Assembly (NCBI RefSeq): GCF_026625705.1
Contig: NZ_CP113059.1
Span: 1,116,001-1,180,000 of the forward strand
Reading direction: 5' to 3'
DNA length: 64,000 bases
DNA from: Pedobacter sp. SL55
GTDB lineage: Bacteria; Bacteroidota; Bacteroidia; Sphingobacteriales; Sphingobacteriaceae
Shown here in pieces: positions 17,526-26,265 of this stretch (positions are counted from its first letter, which is position 1; every line of letters starts with the position of its first letter). Made by a program: the position numbers and the translations under genes. Below the pieces are notes generated by a model, which worked only from the letters and a program-made list of their open reading frames with translations, was not told where the DNA came from and did not search any database.

Positions 17526-18371
17526 TTATTTAACTACTATTAGTTTTTGTCCAATTTTAATGTTGTTATCGGGCAATTGGTTTAAAGTTTTTAGTTCTTC
17601 TACCGATATTTTATACAGTTGGCTAATTTTATAAAGTGTATCGCCTTGCACAACGGTATGATATTTTCCATCAATTAAATCCTTTGGCGGATCTTTTGGC
17701 GCCACATTTACTGGTGTATACAATTTCTTCTCGTTAGGGATATTTGCATTGATTTCCTTAAACACTTTATCTTCTCTGGCTAGCTTTTCACGCTCGCTTT
17801 CTGATTGGTCGTACTGATAAAGTTGGTATTTTTCGATGATATTGATGAGCAACTCTGGATATTTTGGATTGGTAGCGTAACCCGCATTTTTAAGGCCAAT
17901 GGCCCAGTTGCGGTAATCGTTTTTATCTAACTCAAAAAGCCCTGCATAACGTTTGCGCTTTAAAAACTCAGAATGGTCTTTGTATGATTCTCTTGGGTCT
18001 TTATAAACACGAAAACAATCATCACGTTGATCGTCGTCTTTGTAATAGGCTTTTCCTTTCCAGTCTGATGTACATTTAATGCCGAAGTGGTTGTTGGCAT
18101 ACTTGGCCAAATCGCTGCTGCCACTTCCAGATTCTAAAATGCCCTGTGCCAAAGTAATGCTTGCCGGAATACCATATTTGTTCATTTCTTCTATCGCAAT
18201 AGCTTTAAATGCATCGATATAAGACAAAGTGGTGTAAGAAATTGGGTTTGGATTATCCTTTTTTGCGTTTTTCTCTATTTGTTTATTGTTCTTGCTGTAT
18301 TGTTTGGTTTTACAAGCACTAGCAAATACAACTAAAAAAGCTAACAAAAGCAGGTTTTTATTTTTACTCAT
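17526..18371 (-). CDS. glucosaminidase-LysM lipoprotein (peptidoglycan hydrolase)
   Basis: 281 residues. Lipobox-like FASAC suggests Cys20 is lipidated. A FlgJ/Mannosyl-glycoprotein endo-beta-N-acetylglucosaminidase-type domain (about 55-190) carries IPASITLAQGILESGSG with the catalytic Glu, then NNHFGIKC, and a LysM domain closes the protein (about 233-280, VVQGDTLYKISQLY). It cleaves the glycan strands of peptidoglycan in the periplasm. It lies 7 bp after a second gene of the same architecture, so this is a tandem paralogous pair. Confidence 0.88.
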   Translation of the reverse strand: MSKNKNLLLLAFLVVFASACKTKQYSKNNKQIEKNAKKDNPNPISYTTLSYIDAFKAIAIEEMNKYGIPASITLAQGILESGSGSSDLAKYANNHFGIKCTSDWKGKAYYKDDDQRDDCFRVYKDPRESYKDHSEFLKRKRYAGLFELDKNDYRNWAIGLKNAGYATNPKYPELLINIIEKYQLYQYDQSESEREKLAREDKVFKEINANIPNEKKLYTPVNVAPKDPPKDLIDGKYHTVVQGDTLYKISQLYKISVEELKTLNQLPDNNIKIGQKLIVVK

Positions 18372-18378
18372 TACGGCA

Positions 18379-19047
18379 CTAAAGTTTAAGTTTTTGTCCT
18401 GGTTTTAAGGCATTTGATTTAAGGCCATTCTTATTCATCAATGCTTTTACGGTAGTTTTATTTCGCTTGGCAATAATACTTAAATTATCTCCCTGTTTTA
18501 CGGTGTAGGTTCTGCTGCTTTTCTTCTTAGGTCGATAAATGGGCTTCGGTTCTACGGGCTCTACATAATCTTCTGGCCTATTATCGTATTGAAAAAGCTC
18601 GTATTTATTGATTAGCGCAATTACCTGCGACGCCCAGCTTCTACTTCGGGCATAACCGCCTCGTTGTATGCCTCTTGCCCAAGCTTTAAAGTTGTAAGCA
18701 TCGTATTTATCGAAAAGCACGTTAAAATAAGTGCGACTTTTTAAAAAAGTGATGAAATGAACGTAGGAAGAATCTACCGTAGGAAAATCTTTATAAGCAG
18801 AGCGGATTTCTGTATTTGAATTTTTGCCCTTAAAACCGAAGTGGTTGTTGAGGTAACGGGCAATCTTGCTTTTTCCAGCAGCAGACTCGTGAATGGCCAC
18901 GCCCAAAATGATACTGGCAGGAATATGGTGTTCTTTTGCCAGTTCTTGAGCAATATCCGCATACTCTTCAATGTACTCTTCTGTAGTTTGTGCCGATGCT
19001 AGAAACGCATTGACTGCCAGAATAACGAGAAGTATAATTTTTTTCAT
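18379..19047 (-). CDS. glucosaminidase-LysM secreted protein (peptidoglycan hydrolase)
   Basis: 222 residues with an ordinary signal peptide (IILLVILAVNAFLASAQ) instead of the lipobox of its neighbour. The glucosaminidase domain (about 25-150) has IPASIILGVAIHESAAG with the catalytic Glu and NNHFGFKG. The C-terminal LysM repeat starts at YTVKQGDNLSIIAKR (about 180). It is shorter than the downstream paralogue, which has an extra linker. Both follow the O-methyltransferase gene on the same strand. Confidence 0.87.
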   Translation of the reverse strand: MKKIILLVILAVNAFLASAQTTEEYIEEYADIAQELAKEHHIPASIILGVAIHESAAGKSKIARYLNNHFGFKGKNSNTEIRSAYKDFPTVDSSYVHFITFLKSRTYFNVLFDKYDAYNFKAWARGIQRGGYARSRSWASQVIALINKYELFQYDNRPEDYVEPVEPKPIYRPKKKSSRTYTVKQGDNLSIIAKRNKTTVKALMNKNGLKSNALKPGQKLKL

Positions 19048-19106
19048 GGTTAAATTACTGGTTAACTGGATAATCGGTTAACTGTTGACTGAAACCTGTC
19101 AACTGA

Positions 19107-19736
19107 TTACTTCTTCCTGATGACGAACAGGCCATCTCTAACGGGTAAAATCAATTTTTCTACCCTGGTATCTTCATTTATTTTGTCGTTAAACGAACTG
19201 ATGTTTTTAGTGTCTTTATCTTGAGCGTTGTTTACAATTTTGCCACTCCAAAGTACATTATCTACAATGATTAAACCTCCTGATCTTACCTGATCGAAAA
19301 TCAAATCATAATAGGTGCCATTGTTTTTTTTATCTGCATCGATAAAAACCAAATCGAAAGTTTCGTTGATGCTTTTTAGGCTCTCTTGCGCATCGCCGAT
19401 AGTATATTTGATTTTAGAGTTTAACGGAGATTTAGCAAAGTTCTCACGAACCATATCTTCCAATTCGGCATTGATGTCTAAGGTATAAATAACGCCATCT
19501 TCTGTTAAACCTTCTGCTAAACATAAGGTAGCGTAACCTGTAAAAGTACCCACCTCTAAGATCCTTTTTGGGGAAATCATCTTACTGAGCATACTTAACA
19601 CCCTGCCTTGATAATGACCACTCAGCATTCGTGGCAGTAAAACTTTAAGGTTGGTTTCCCTATCAATATGTTGTAGCAATTGATCTTCGGGTTCGCAATA
19701 TTTTAATAATAGTTGTTGTAGTTCGTTGCTTACCAT
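19107..19736 (-). CDS. class I SAM-dependent O-methyltransferase
   Basis: 209 residues of the caffeoyl-CoA/catechol O-methyltransferase-like family (Methyltransf_3). The SAM-binding motif I is ILEVGTFTGYATLCLAEGL (about 55-73). VFIDADKKNNG (about 131) and IVDNVLWSGKI (about 155) supply the metal and substrate residues. Cytoplasmic; substrate unknown. It starts 5 bp after the ruvX stop, so they are co-transcribed. Confidence 0.87.
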   Translation of the reverse strand: MVSNELQQLLLKYCEPEDQLLQHIDRETNLKVLLPRMLSGHYQGRVLSMLSKMISPKRILEVGTFTGYATLCLAEGLTEDGVIYTLDINAELEDMVRENFAKSPLNSKIKYTIGDAQESLKSINETFDLVFIDADKKNNGTYYDLIFDQVRSGGLIIVDNVLWSGKIVNNAQDKDTKNISSFNDKINEDTRVEKLILPVRDGLFVIRKK

Positions 19737-19741
19737 TGAGC

Positions 19742-20158
19742 TTATAAACGGTTTTGTTCCATAAAATATTGCAGAATTATAGTGGCCGATATGGTATCTA
19801 CCCTTTCTTTGTCTCTTCTATCTGTCTTTTTCAGCCCGCTTTGCATGATAGTTGCGTGTGCCATTTTTGAGGTAAAACGCTCATCAACCCAATGTTGCGG
19901 AATAGCTGGAAAGCTCTTTTTTAAGATGGTAGAAAAGCCCTTTACGTGTTGGTAGCTCTCTGAAGGCGTACCGTCCATTTGTTTTGGCTCGCCAAGCACA
20001 AAGGCTTCTATTTGTTCTGAGAGTAAGTATTTCTTGATGAAATCTACCACATCTTTCGGGTGTATGGTATCCAACCCTGTTGCAATAATTTGCAGCGGAT
20101 CGGTAACGGCAATGCCAATACGTTTGGTGCCATAATCGAAAGCCATTATACGTGCCAT
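19742..20158 (-). CDS. ruvX: RuvX/YqgF Holliday-junction resolvase-like nuclease
   Basis: 138 residues, the normal size. The RNase H-like fold starts with MARIMAFDYGTKRIGIAVTD, which holds the first catalytic Asp. FVLGEPKQMDG and VDERFTSKMA follow, and DTISATIILQYF carries the last acidic residue. Family roles are Holliday-junction cleavage and 16S rRNA processing (YqgF). First gene of a leftward run with the O-methyltransferase. Confidence 0.92.
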   Translation of the reverse strand: MARIMAFDYGTKRIGIAVTDPLQIIATGLDTIHPKDVVDFIKKYLLSEQIEAFVLGEPKQMDGTPSESYQHVKGFSTILKKSFPAIPQHWVDERFTSKMAHATIMQSGLKKTDRRDKERVDTISATIILQYFMEQNRL

Positions 20159-20258
20159 GTGGGCAAAGATAGGATTTTTACCCCCAACCCCTAAAGGGGA
20201 GTTATTTTATTGTGCATTTGCTTTCTAAACCCTTTTTTATTCTGGCTGATAATTGACG

Positions 20259-20323
20259 TGTCATGCTGAGCTTGTCGAAGCATTGTGTGCGATGAAATAT
20301 GCTTCGACAAGCTCAGCATGACA
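20259..20323. repeat. long palindromic interspersed repeat
   Basis: Two perfect 25-bp arms, 20259-20283 and 20299-20323, separated by 15 nt. Each arm contains GCTTGTCGAAGCAT or its complement. Short palindromes of this kind are dispersed between genes in many Bacteroidota genomes. The stretch is open in one frame but is not a gene. Confidence 0.85.
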
Positions 20324-20415
20324 AGGAGTTTAAAAAGATTGCAACGAAAAGCGGGACGAACTTTAAACGGAGCGATTTTCCATGCTTTTCTAATTAAAAC
20401 AACAAACAAAAAAAA

Positions 20416-20423
20416 TATTTTTG
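20416..20423 (+). promoter_or_regulatory. -7 promoter element upstream of the ECF sigma gene
   Basis: TATTTTTG matches TAnnTTTG, 60 bp before the predicted GTG start. No clear TTG lies at -33 spacing. Confidence 0.35.
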
Positions 20424-20482
20424 TAGCGTAATGCAACGTTTTGAAAATCACGTTGTCTTTTGATTAGAACGCTTTAGATAGT

Positions 20483-21058
20483 GTGTTAAAAAACGCTACA
20501 AATTTGGAAACAGTTTACATAGACAAGCATGCAGATTTAGTAAACGATTGTCGCAACGGCAACCGGAAAGCACAATTTGAAATTTACAAGTTGTATGCCA
20601 CAGCTATGTACAACGTGGCCCTGCGAATTGTAAATGACGACGCTGAAGCTGAGGATGTTTTGCAGGAGGCCTTTTTAGATGCTTTTAACCGCATTGCAGA
20701 TTTTAGGCAAGAAACCACTTTTGGTTTGTGGTTAAAACAAATCGTGATTAACAGGTCTATTAATTACCTGCGAAAACGCAAAATGGAAATGGTAAGCGTG
20801 GATAGCGTAGCAGATGTTGCCGATGAGCCGGCAGCAGATTTTGAGGAAACACATTTAAAGGTAGAAGCCATAAAAAGTGCAATGGCCGAACTGCCAGATG
20901 GATACAGAGTGGTGCTGAGCTTATACCTTTTTGAGGGATATGACCACGAAGAAATTGCACATATTTTAAAAATAACAGAAAATACATCGCGTACGCAATA
21001 TATGCGAGCAAAAAGAAAGTTGAATAGTTTATTAGAAATGAGAGGAGTAGCAAGATGA
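20483..21058 (+). CDS. ECF-type RNA polymerase sigma factor
   Basis: 191 residues. Region 2 (about 30-100) contains AEDVLQEAFLDAFNRI and FGLWLKQIVINRSINYLRK. Region 4 (about 128-185) has LPDGYRVVLSLYLFEGYDHEEIAHILKI as its helix-turn-helix. The start is given as GTG at 20483; an in-frame TTG at 20504, giving METVYIDKHADLV, is an alternative because relatives begin near there. It overlaps the anti-sigma gene by 4 nt (ATGA). It is not next to SusC/D, so it is more likely an envelope or stress regulator than a PUL switch. Confidence 0.9.
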   Translation: MLKNATNLETVYIDKHADLVNDCRNGNRKAQFEIYKLYATAMYNVALRIVNDDAEAEDVLQEAFLDAFNRIADFRQETTFGLWLKQIVINRSINYLRKRKMEMVSVDSVADVADEPAADFEETHLKVEAIKSAMAELPDGYRVVLSLYLFEGYDHEEIAHILKITENTSRTQYMRAKRKLNSLLEMRGVAR

Positions 21059-21589
21059 GCAATAAATTAGAGGGATTTGTAAGAGACAACAAAAGAGAAT
21101 TTGAAGTTAAAGGCCCATCAGATGCGTTGTGGAGCAAAATAGAGGCCGAGTTAGATAAAAAGCAACCTAAAAGGAAAGCCTTTAAAATGTACCAATGGAT
21201 GAGCATTGCGGCAATGTTAGTGCTTTACGGTAGGGATTTATTTTGGTTACCAATACCAAAGAAGAAGCGCCGAAATTTTAGTGGCAGATATTAACCCTGG
21301 CTTAGGTAAAAAAGAAGTAAGATTTACTAGTTTAATTGAGGAAAAAAGAGATAGTCTGCAGATTTTAGCAGGTGCAGATCCTGAGCTTTACAAACAATTT
21401 ATCTCTGATTTGAGTAAGCTAGATAATGATTATCAGGAACTAAAAAAACAGCTGCAAACAAGCCCAAACAAAGGTTTAGTTGGCAAAGCAATGATGAAAA
21501 ATCTGGAAATTCAATTACAGATGATCAGTCAGCAGCTATATATTATCAATCAAGTCAATCAATATAAAAAAGAGGAAAAAACCATCTGA
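21055..21589 (+). pseudogene. anti-sigma factor, frameshifted by one inserted base
   Basis: The first frame encodes a cytoplasmic region (MSNKLEGFVRDNKREFEVKG, DALWSKIEAELDKK) and the start of a transmembrane helix (MSIAAMLV). It then runs off frame and stops at 21294. Dropping one base near 21223 (GTG-C-TTT) gives MLVFTVGIYFGYQYQ, completing the helix. The frame then continues through VADINPGLGKKEVRFTSLIEEK to the stop at 21589. The corrected protein has 177 residues: cytoplasmic sigma-binding end, one membrane span and a periplasmic helical part. Coupled to the ECF sigma gene by a 4-nt overlap, so it is the cognate anti-sigma factor. Confidence 0.8.
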
Positions 21590-21668
21590 TACTTATTTCG
21601 TTCGACGTCGGTTATAACGTATTTGAAACAGGTTTGTTCTACCAAAACACGTTTTAAAATTTAGTAAA

Positions 21669-23051
21669 ATGAAAAAAATCATATTTAGCATATTGGCCTT
21701 ATGTGGGTTTTTTATGCAAGCAAATGCACAAGTGGGCGAGTTGCCGCCAACACCACTAACTCCGGCTGTACCAGCGGTTGAAGCCTATAGTAATAGTATG
21801 TCTAACGGTACCACTACAGTAACTACTCGTACTAAAACAACCAAGAGTGGAAAAACAGAAGTGGTAACAGAAAGCTACACGACCAATTTACAACAAGGCC
21901 AGTATGACGATCCGCAGCGTACCAAATCTTTCTCAAAGTCTTACAGCATAGCCAAAGGCGAAAAGGTAAATATTTCTAATATTTATGGCAGCCTTATCTT
22001 TAAAACTTGGGATAAAAACGAGGTAAAAGTAGATGCTGATATTAGCGCATTTGCCAACTCAGAAGCAGATGCTCAAAAGCTGATTGACAATGTATCTATC
22101 ACAAATTCTAAGAATGGCGATGAAGCCGTTTTCAAAACCAAAATGGAAGACAACATTGGCACCAGAGGTAATGGTACACGTAACGGAAAAAGATGGCGTA
22201 GGGAAGTGAGGATATCCATGACGGTGTACTTGCCATCGAGCGTTGCGCTAACTGCTTCGCAACAATACGGAAACCTAGAATTGCCAGATTTTTCTGGACC
22301 AACCGCCCTTAAAGTACAGTACGGAAAACTGAATACAGGGAACCTAAGCAATACCAACAACTTTATTTCTGCGCAATATACCAGCGTTAATTTACAAGAT
22401 GTGAATAAAGCAACCATCAAACAGCAATATGGTAGTGGCTTAACCATCGCTTCGGCAGGAGATTTAAACCTTAATGCGCAGTATGCAACGGTACGTATTG
22501 GCGATATCAAAAGAAGTGCTAGCATTAGACAACAATACGGCAGTGGTTTAACGATTGGTTCGGTAGGTGGCAACTTAGATTTGGATGCACAGTATGCTTC
22601 GGTAAAAGTAGGTGCCATTAAAGGCGATGCTAGCATTAGGCAGCAATATGGCAGTGGTTTAAATATCGAACAGGTTGATAACTTAAGCCTTACCGCTCAA
22701 TATGCAGCGGTTAGGGTTGGAAGATTAACCGGAAACCTAACTGCAAAAGCGCAATATGGCAGTAGATTCTCTGTGGAGAAAATAGAAGCGAGTAGCAAAA
22801 TAGTGAATATAGATACAGAGTATATAGGTGTAAATCTAGGTTTCGCAGCAAATTACGGCGGAAGTTTAAACGTAGATACGCAATACGGAAGTTTGAAGAC
22901 CGGAGAAGGTATTAATGCCAAAAGAGTTGGAGAAGATGACGAAAGAGGCAGCAGCTCTAGGAAAGATTATACTGGAACGATTGGCAAAGGAGGTGCATCT
23001 AATGTAAAAGTGAGTGTGAGATATGATTCGGCTACTTTTAGGGTTAATTAA
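21669..23051 (+). CDS. DUF4097-type beta-helical repeat protein, secreted
   Basis: 460 residues with a signal peptide (IIFSILALCGFFMQANAQ). After a Thr-rich linker comes a domain beginning near residue 100 that belongs to the DUF4097/putative-adhesin beta-strand repeat group. From about 195 to 420, short units alternate between QQYGSGLxI and AQYAxVxxG, a regular beta-helix. The same units are visible as DNA repeats. It is probably cell-surface or periplasmic. It follows the sigma/anti-sigma pair by 79 bp and may be that system's output. No enzymatic motif. Confidence 0.78.
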   Translation: MKKIIFSILALCGFFMQANAQVGELPPTPLTPAVPAVEAYSNSMSNGTTTVTTRTKTTKSGKTEVVTESYTTNLQQGQYDDPQRTKSFSKSYSIAKGEKVNISNIYGSLIFKTWDKNEVKVDADISAFANSEADAQKLIDNVSITNSKNGDEAVFKTKMEDNIGTRGNGTRNGKRWRREVRISMTVYLPSSVALTASQQYGNLELPDFSGPTALKVQYGKLNTGNLSNTNNFISAQYTSVNLQDVNKATIKQQYGSGLTIASAGDLNLNAQYATVRIGDIKRSASIRQQYGSGLTIGSVGGNLDLDAQYASVKVGAIKGDASIRQQYGSGLNIEQVDNLSLTAQYAAVRVGRLTGNLTAKAQYGSRFSVEKIEASSKIVNIDTEYIGVNLGFAANYGGSLNVDTQYGSLKTGEGINAKRVGEDDERGSSSRKDYTGTIGKGGASNVKVSVRYDSATFRVN

Positions 23052-23320
23052 AACTTAAAACCTCAGTTCGATTATTATTTGCTTATTTTACGTTATTATA
23101 TAAAGTTATTGGTTTAGCTGACCCTGAAATAAATTCAGGGTGACGGAAAATCGGCAGTCAGTCATGCTGAATTTAGTTCAGCATCAGTTTTAAAACCTAA
23201 TTATCAATAGGTTAAATATCAAATTCAGGTTAAAAGTTACTTCTTGAGATAAGTATACTAGAATACGGGGTTAGCTGGAGATAGCCCGCAAAAAGTAAGA
23301 AACCTGCCTCGACTAGCTTA
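23052..23320. repeat. intergenic stretch with two interspersed hairpin repeats
   Basis: No gene is visible. CCCTGAA (23122-23128) pairs with TTCAGGG (23134-23140), and ATGCTGAA (23164-23171) pairs with TTCAGCAT (23177-23184). Together they form a compound palindromic repeat of the Bacteroidota interspersed type. The remainder up to the terminator at 23321 shows nothing recognisable. Confidence 0.65.
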
Positions 23321-23354
23321 AAAAACGGGATGCTCATTTGAACATCCCGTTTTT
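23321..23354 (-). terminator. terminator of the PUL operon
   Basis: AAAAACGGGATG (23321-23332) and CATCCCGTTTTT (23343-23354) form a 12-bp stem with T-runs on both strands. It lies just after the AGE epimerase stop codon at 23363 and may also end transcription arriving from the DUF4097 gene. Confidence 0.85.
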
Positions 23355-23362
23355 ATTTGTTG

Positions 23363-24538
23363 TTATATTTTAGCTGGTTCTGCAACCTTTTCTAGCGTAT
23401 TATAAACCTGATACAATGCTCTTGGGATGTGGAAGCATCCTTTCCATTTGCCGCCTTTTGCTGCTAATGAAACTTCGCCTCTACGGTTTAAATAACCAAA
23501 CCACTCGCCGCCATTTTCTGTATCTCTAAAGTTCTTCCAAGTGTAGTTGTGTAGTTTTTCGAACCACGTAGCACATTTTTCGTTCTGGGTGATGGCATAG
23601 CCTTTTGCCATGGTTACCAAGGCCTCTACATGTACCCACCATAATTTTTGGTCCCACTCTAATTGTTGTACTGGATGCCCTTTGATATCTTTAAAGTATA
23701 AAATACCATCATATTTCTCGTCCCAGCCAAATTCTAAAGCAGTGAAAGCTATTTCAAGTGCTTTATTAACCAAGGCAGTGTCATTCTTTCTTACGGCTAA
23801 ATCCATGATGAACCACATGGCTTCGATAATGTGACCTGGATTTACCACTCTGCCTTCGTATGAATCGGAGAAGCTGCCATCGTGATGAACGTTTTCTAAA
23901 ATCAAGCCTGATTGCGGTTGATAGAATACAGACATCACTTCGTGTAAAACTTCGTCAATTAAACCATCAACGGTAGATTTATCTAGCAAATGCTCTAATT
24001 CTAACGAAAGGTTGCATAAAATCATCGGTAAAGAGAAGTTTTTTAAATCTCTGGTACCAGGAAAGCCTTTGCTGTATTTTCCCTTCGGATTGTTTCTTCT
24101 TTCTAAAATTCTGTTGAAGGTTTTTAATGCAATGTCAGCATCTTCATTACTTTGATTGATTTTACACAAAGCTCCAAAGCCCATCGTAGCAAAGCAATCA
24201 GAGAAAATGTTGTAAGGCTGTACCAACGGCTTCCCCCTTTTAGTGAAAGAAAAGTACCAATCCCCATTTTCGTCTCTACCATGTTTTCTCATGAAAGATG
24301 CGCCCAATTCGGCAATATCTTTCCACTCTTGTTTGGCTTCTACTTTATCAAAAAGCATCGAATACGTCCAAATTTGGCGGCCTTGCAACCAAGCAAACTT
24401 ATCGGTGTCGTAAACATTTCCTTTGGCATCTAAACAGGTAAAATATCCCCCTGCATCTTTATCTAAAGAGTTTTTGCTCCAAAAAGGAACGATCTCGTTT
24501 AGCAATTCATTCTTGTATATATCTATGTACTTGTTCAT
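23363..24538 (-). CDS. AGE family epimerase (N-acylglucosamine 2-epimerase-like)
   Basis: 391 residues, an (alpha/alpha)6-barrel of the AGE/RenBP family, which interconverts GlcNAc and ManNAc (other members act on mannose or cellobiose). Family landmarks are GGYFTCLDAKGNV, the NPGHIIEAMWF motif with the first catalytic His (about 248), EWDQKLWWVHVEA, and KGCFHIPRAL with the second catalytic His (about 377). Last gene of the 11-gene PUL operon, abutting DUF4434 with no gap. The amino-sugar context favours GlcNAc/ManNAc as substrate, but specificity cannot be read directly. Confidence 0.87.
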   Translation of the reverse strand: MNKYIDIYKNELLNEIVPFWSKNSLDKDAGGYFTCLDAKGNVYDTDKFAWLQGRQIWTYSMLFDKVEAKQEWKDIAELGASFMRKHGRDENGDWYFSFTKRGKPLVQPYNIFSDCFATMGFGALCKINQSNEDADIALKTFNRILERRNNPKGKYSKGFPGTRDLKNFSLPMILCNLSLELEHLLDKSTVDGLIDEVLHEVMSVFYQPQSGLILENVHHDGSFSDSYEGRVVNPGHIIEAMWFIMDLAVRKNDTALVNKALEIAFTALEFGWDEKYDGILYFKDIKGHPVQQLEWDQKLWWVHVEALVTMAKGYAITQNEKCATWFEKLHNYTWKNFRDTENGGEWFGYLNRRGEVSLAAKGGKWKGCFHIPRALYQVYNTLEKVAEPAKI

Positions 24539-25471
24539 TTATAAAGTATTTGCGTATTCTTGGTATCTATTGTAAAGGTGTTGCGCTTGTAAATAAGCCG
24601 ATTGCGGGCTCATGAAATGGGAGAATTCGAAAGTGATGGCTTTATCGTAGCCTGCTTTTCTGGCTGCTTCCAACTTTAATCTTAGTTTTTCGAACTTGAT
24701 AGGAAGGAATTTGATGGGCATATCGCGATCGAAACTTTCGGCATTGGTCCAGCATTGCAAACCGAATTTATCTGCCATTTTCTTGTTCACTTCAAAAAAA
24801 TCTTGTAGCTCATGGTAATCTACATGGCCATCTTGAAAAGCAACGGCATCGATAGAACCTTTCAATCCCGAGAAAATCTCCGACCATTCGTCTTCGTGTT
24901 CTTTCAGTGATACTGCATTTTCTTTGGTCAAAGTCGCTTCCGCAGCCATTACCGCTTTTTTACCGTCAATCCACGGAGAAATGAAAGTTGGCAAACCATT
25001 GCTTACGCCTTTGCATTGCAAGCCTAAAGTGTTAAAAGCTTCGGTTGCGCCTTTAGTGCGGCGACTGATTTCCATGCTTAAATACCAGCCCCCGAAACTT
25101 TTGTGGTGTCCGTATTTGGCCCACACTTCGTCTATCACGTAGCGGTTCGCATCAATTTCGTGCTGTAAACTCCCTGTATCCCAATAATGGCCACTGTCGT
25201 ACAAGCCGAAATAGAATTTCATGTCGTGTTCATCCGCCAGTTCTAAATACAGTTCTACCAAATCAATAGGCGGTTCGTAGCAGCCAAATTTATTTTTCAG
25301 GTAAACCGATGGATAAGTGATAAACCTGCGGTAACCGCTCCTAATGAGAATTACAGTGTCAATCCCCATTGCTTTCATGTGGGCAAAATCTTTGGCCCAT
25401 TCTTCTCTTCCCCAATTTTGGTGTGGGATATCGTGAGAAATCTCATCAATAAAAGTTCCCGTTATTCTCAT
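24539..25471 (-). CDS. DUF4434 domain-containing TIM-barrel protein
   Basis: 310 residues without a signal peptide, so cytoplasmic. The sequence has the alternating helix/strand pattern of a glycosidase-like TIM barrel, opening ITGTFIDEISHDIPHQNWG and containing WYLSMEI, IDAVAFQDG and FEFSHFMSP. It matches the DUF4434 family, often found in polysaccharide loci. No function is proven; an intracellular glycoside hydrolase or sugar-modifying enzyme is plausible. The acidic residues in WYLSMEI and FQDG are candidate catalytic groups. Co-translated with the AGE epimerase. Confidence 0.75.
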   Translation of the reverse strand: MRITGTFIDEISHDIPHQNWGREEWAKDFAHMKAMGIDTVILIRSGYRRFITYPSVYLKNKFGCYEPPIDLVELYLELADEHDMKFYFGLYDSGHYWDTGSLQHEIDANRYVIDEVWAKYGHHKSFGGWYLSMEISRRTKGATEAFNTLGLQCKGVSNGLPTFISPWIDGKKAVMAAEATLTKENAVSLKEHEDEWSEIFSGLKGSIDAVAFQDGHVDYHELQDFFEVNKKMADKFGLQCWTNAESFDRDMPIKFLPIKFEKLRLKLEAARKAGYDKAITFEFSHFMSPQSAYLQAQHLYNRYQEYANTL

Positions 25472-25518
25472 TCTTTTTCTTCTTAAATATTTTTGTGCTA
25501 AGGTTGTCTTATTGAACC

Positions 25519-26205
25519 TTACAAGTATTGCTTCTCTTTTAAAAATTTCACTAAATCGATATAATATAATGGCTTCAAATGCACTCCATCCATTGTAACG
25601 TCACTTTTCAAAGCACCCATTTCATCTACAAACAAGCTATAAAGATCTATGTAGACCACTTTTTCTTCGGCTGCTACAAGCTTTACTTTTTCATTAATTT
25701 CTCGAACCAATTTGGTGCGTCCTTTGGTGTATTCTTGTTTAGTAATTTGCTCGTTTATAGGAAGCGAGTTGCCAATGTATATCTTGGTGTTTGCTGAGCG
25801 TTGTTTAATCTTTTTGATGATCTTCCTGTAATTGCTCACACTCACTTCATGCGGTAGTTTCCTAAACTGATCGTTAGCGCCAATCATATAAAAAACCGCT
25901 TTTGGTTTGGCGTTCAAAATTTCTTCGAGCCTAGCCAGTACACCAAAAGAATTATCGCCACCAATACCTCTGTTTACAATTGGAAACTTGCTATCTGCCA
26001 ATAGCTCTTGCCATTCTGCTTTTTCTATGGTACTGCTGCCTAAAAGTACAATGGCGTTTTTTGGTATAGGTGTTTTTGCAAAATATGCTATACGTTGCTG
26101 GTAATACCAATTGGCATAGCTGCTGTCCACTTTTGCGTTTTGAGCATAGCAGAAGTTGGCTATTATCCAAAACATTATCATTAACGCACAATTTTTAATA
26201 CTCAT
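25519..26205 (-). CDS. SGNH/GDSL hydrolase, copy A
   Basis: 228 residues with a signal peptide ending CYAQ. SGNH blocks: LLGSSTIE with the nucleophile Ser (block I), NRGIGGDN (block II), IGANDQ (block III) and DGVHLKP with the Asp/His of the triad (block V). Such enzymes remove acetyl groups from carbohydrates or act as lipases. The PUL setting suggests a periplasmic carbohydrate O-acetylesterase. By eye it is about two-thirds identical to copy B, so a local duplication made the pair. Confidence 0.85.
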   Translation of the reverse strand: MSIKNCALMIMFWIIANFCYAQNAKVDSSYANWYYQQRIAYFAKTPIPKNAIVLLGSSTIEKAEWQELLADSKFPIVNRGIGGDNSFGVLARLEEILNAKPKAVFYMIGANDQFRKLPHEVSVSNYRKIIKKIKQRSANTKIYIGNSLPINEQITKQEYTKGRTKLVREINEKVKLVAAEEKVVYIDLYSLFVDEMGALKSDVTMDGVHLKPLYYIDLVKFLKEKQYL

Positions 26206-26265
26206 TGCTAATTCAATTTATCTTGCTTCTGCCGTAGCATAGTCTAATGCTTTACTTTCGTTATT

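Noticed and set aside
20191..20451. 86-codon open frame on the minus strand
   Set aside because: Its middle is the translated palindromic repeat at 20259-20323; no ribosome site or family resemblance supports a gene.
21281..21589. A separate small gene starting with GTG at 21281
   Set aside because: The same frame upstream encodes the end of the anti-sigma membrane helix; it is the second part of the frameshifted gene.
22073..22636. 187-codon antisense frame inside the DUF4097 gene
   Set aside because: It is the shadow of the QYG repeats on the other strand, with no signal or domain.
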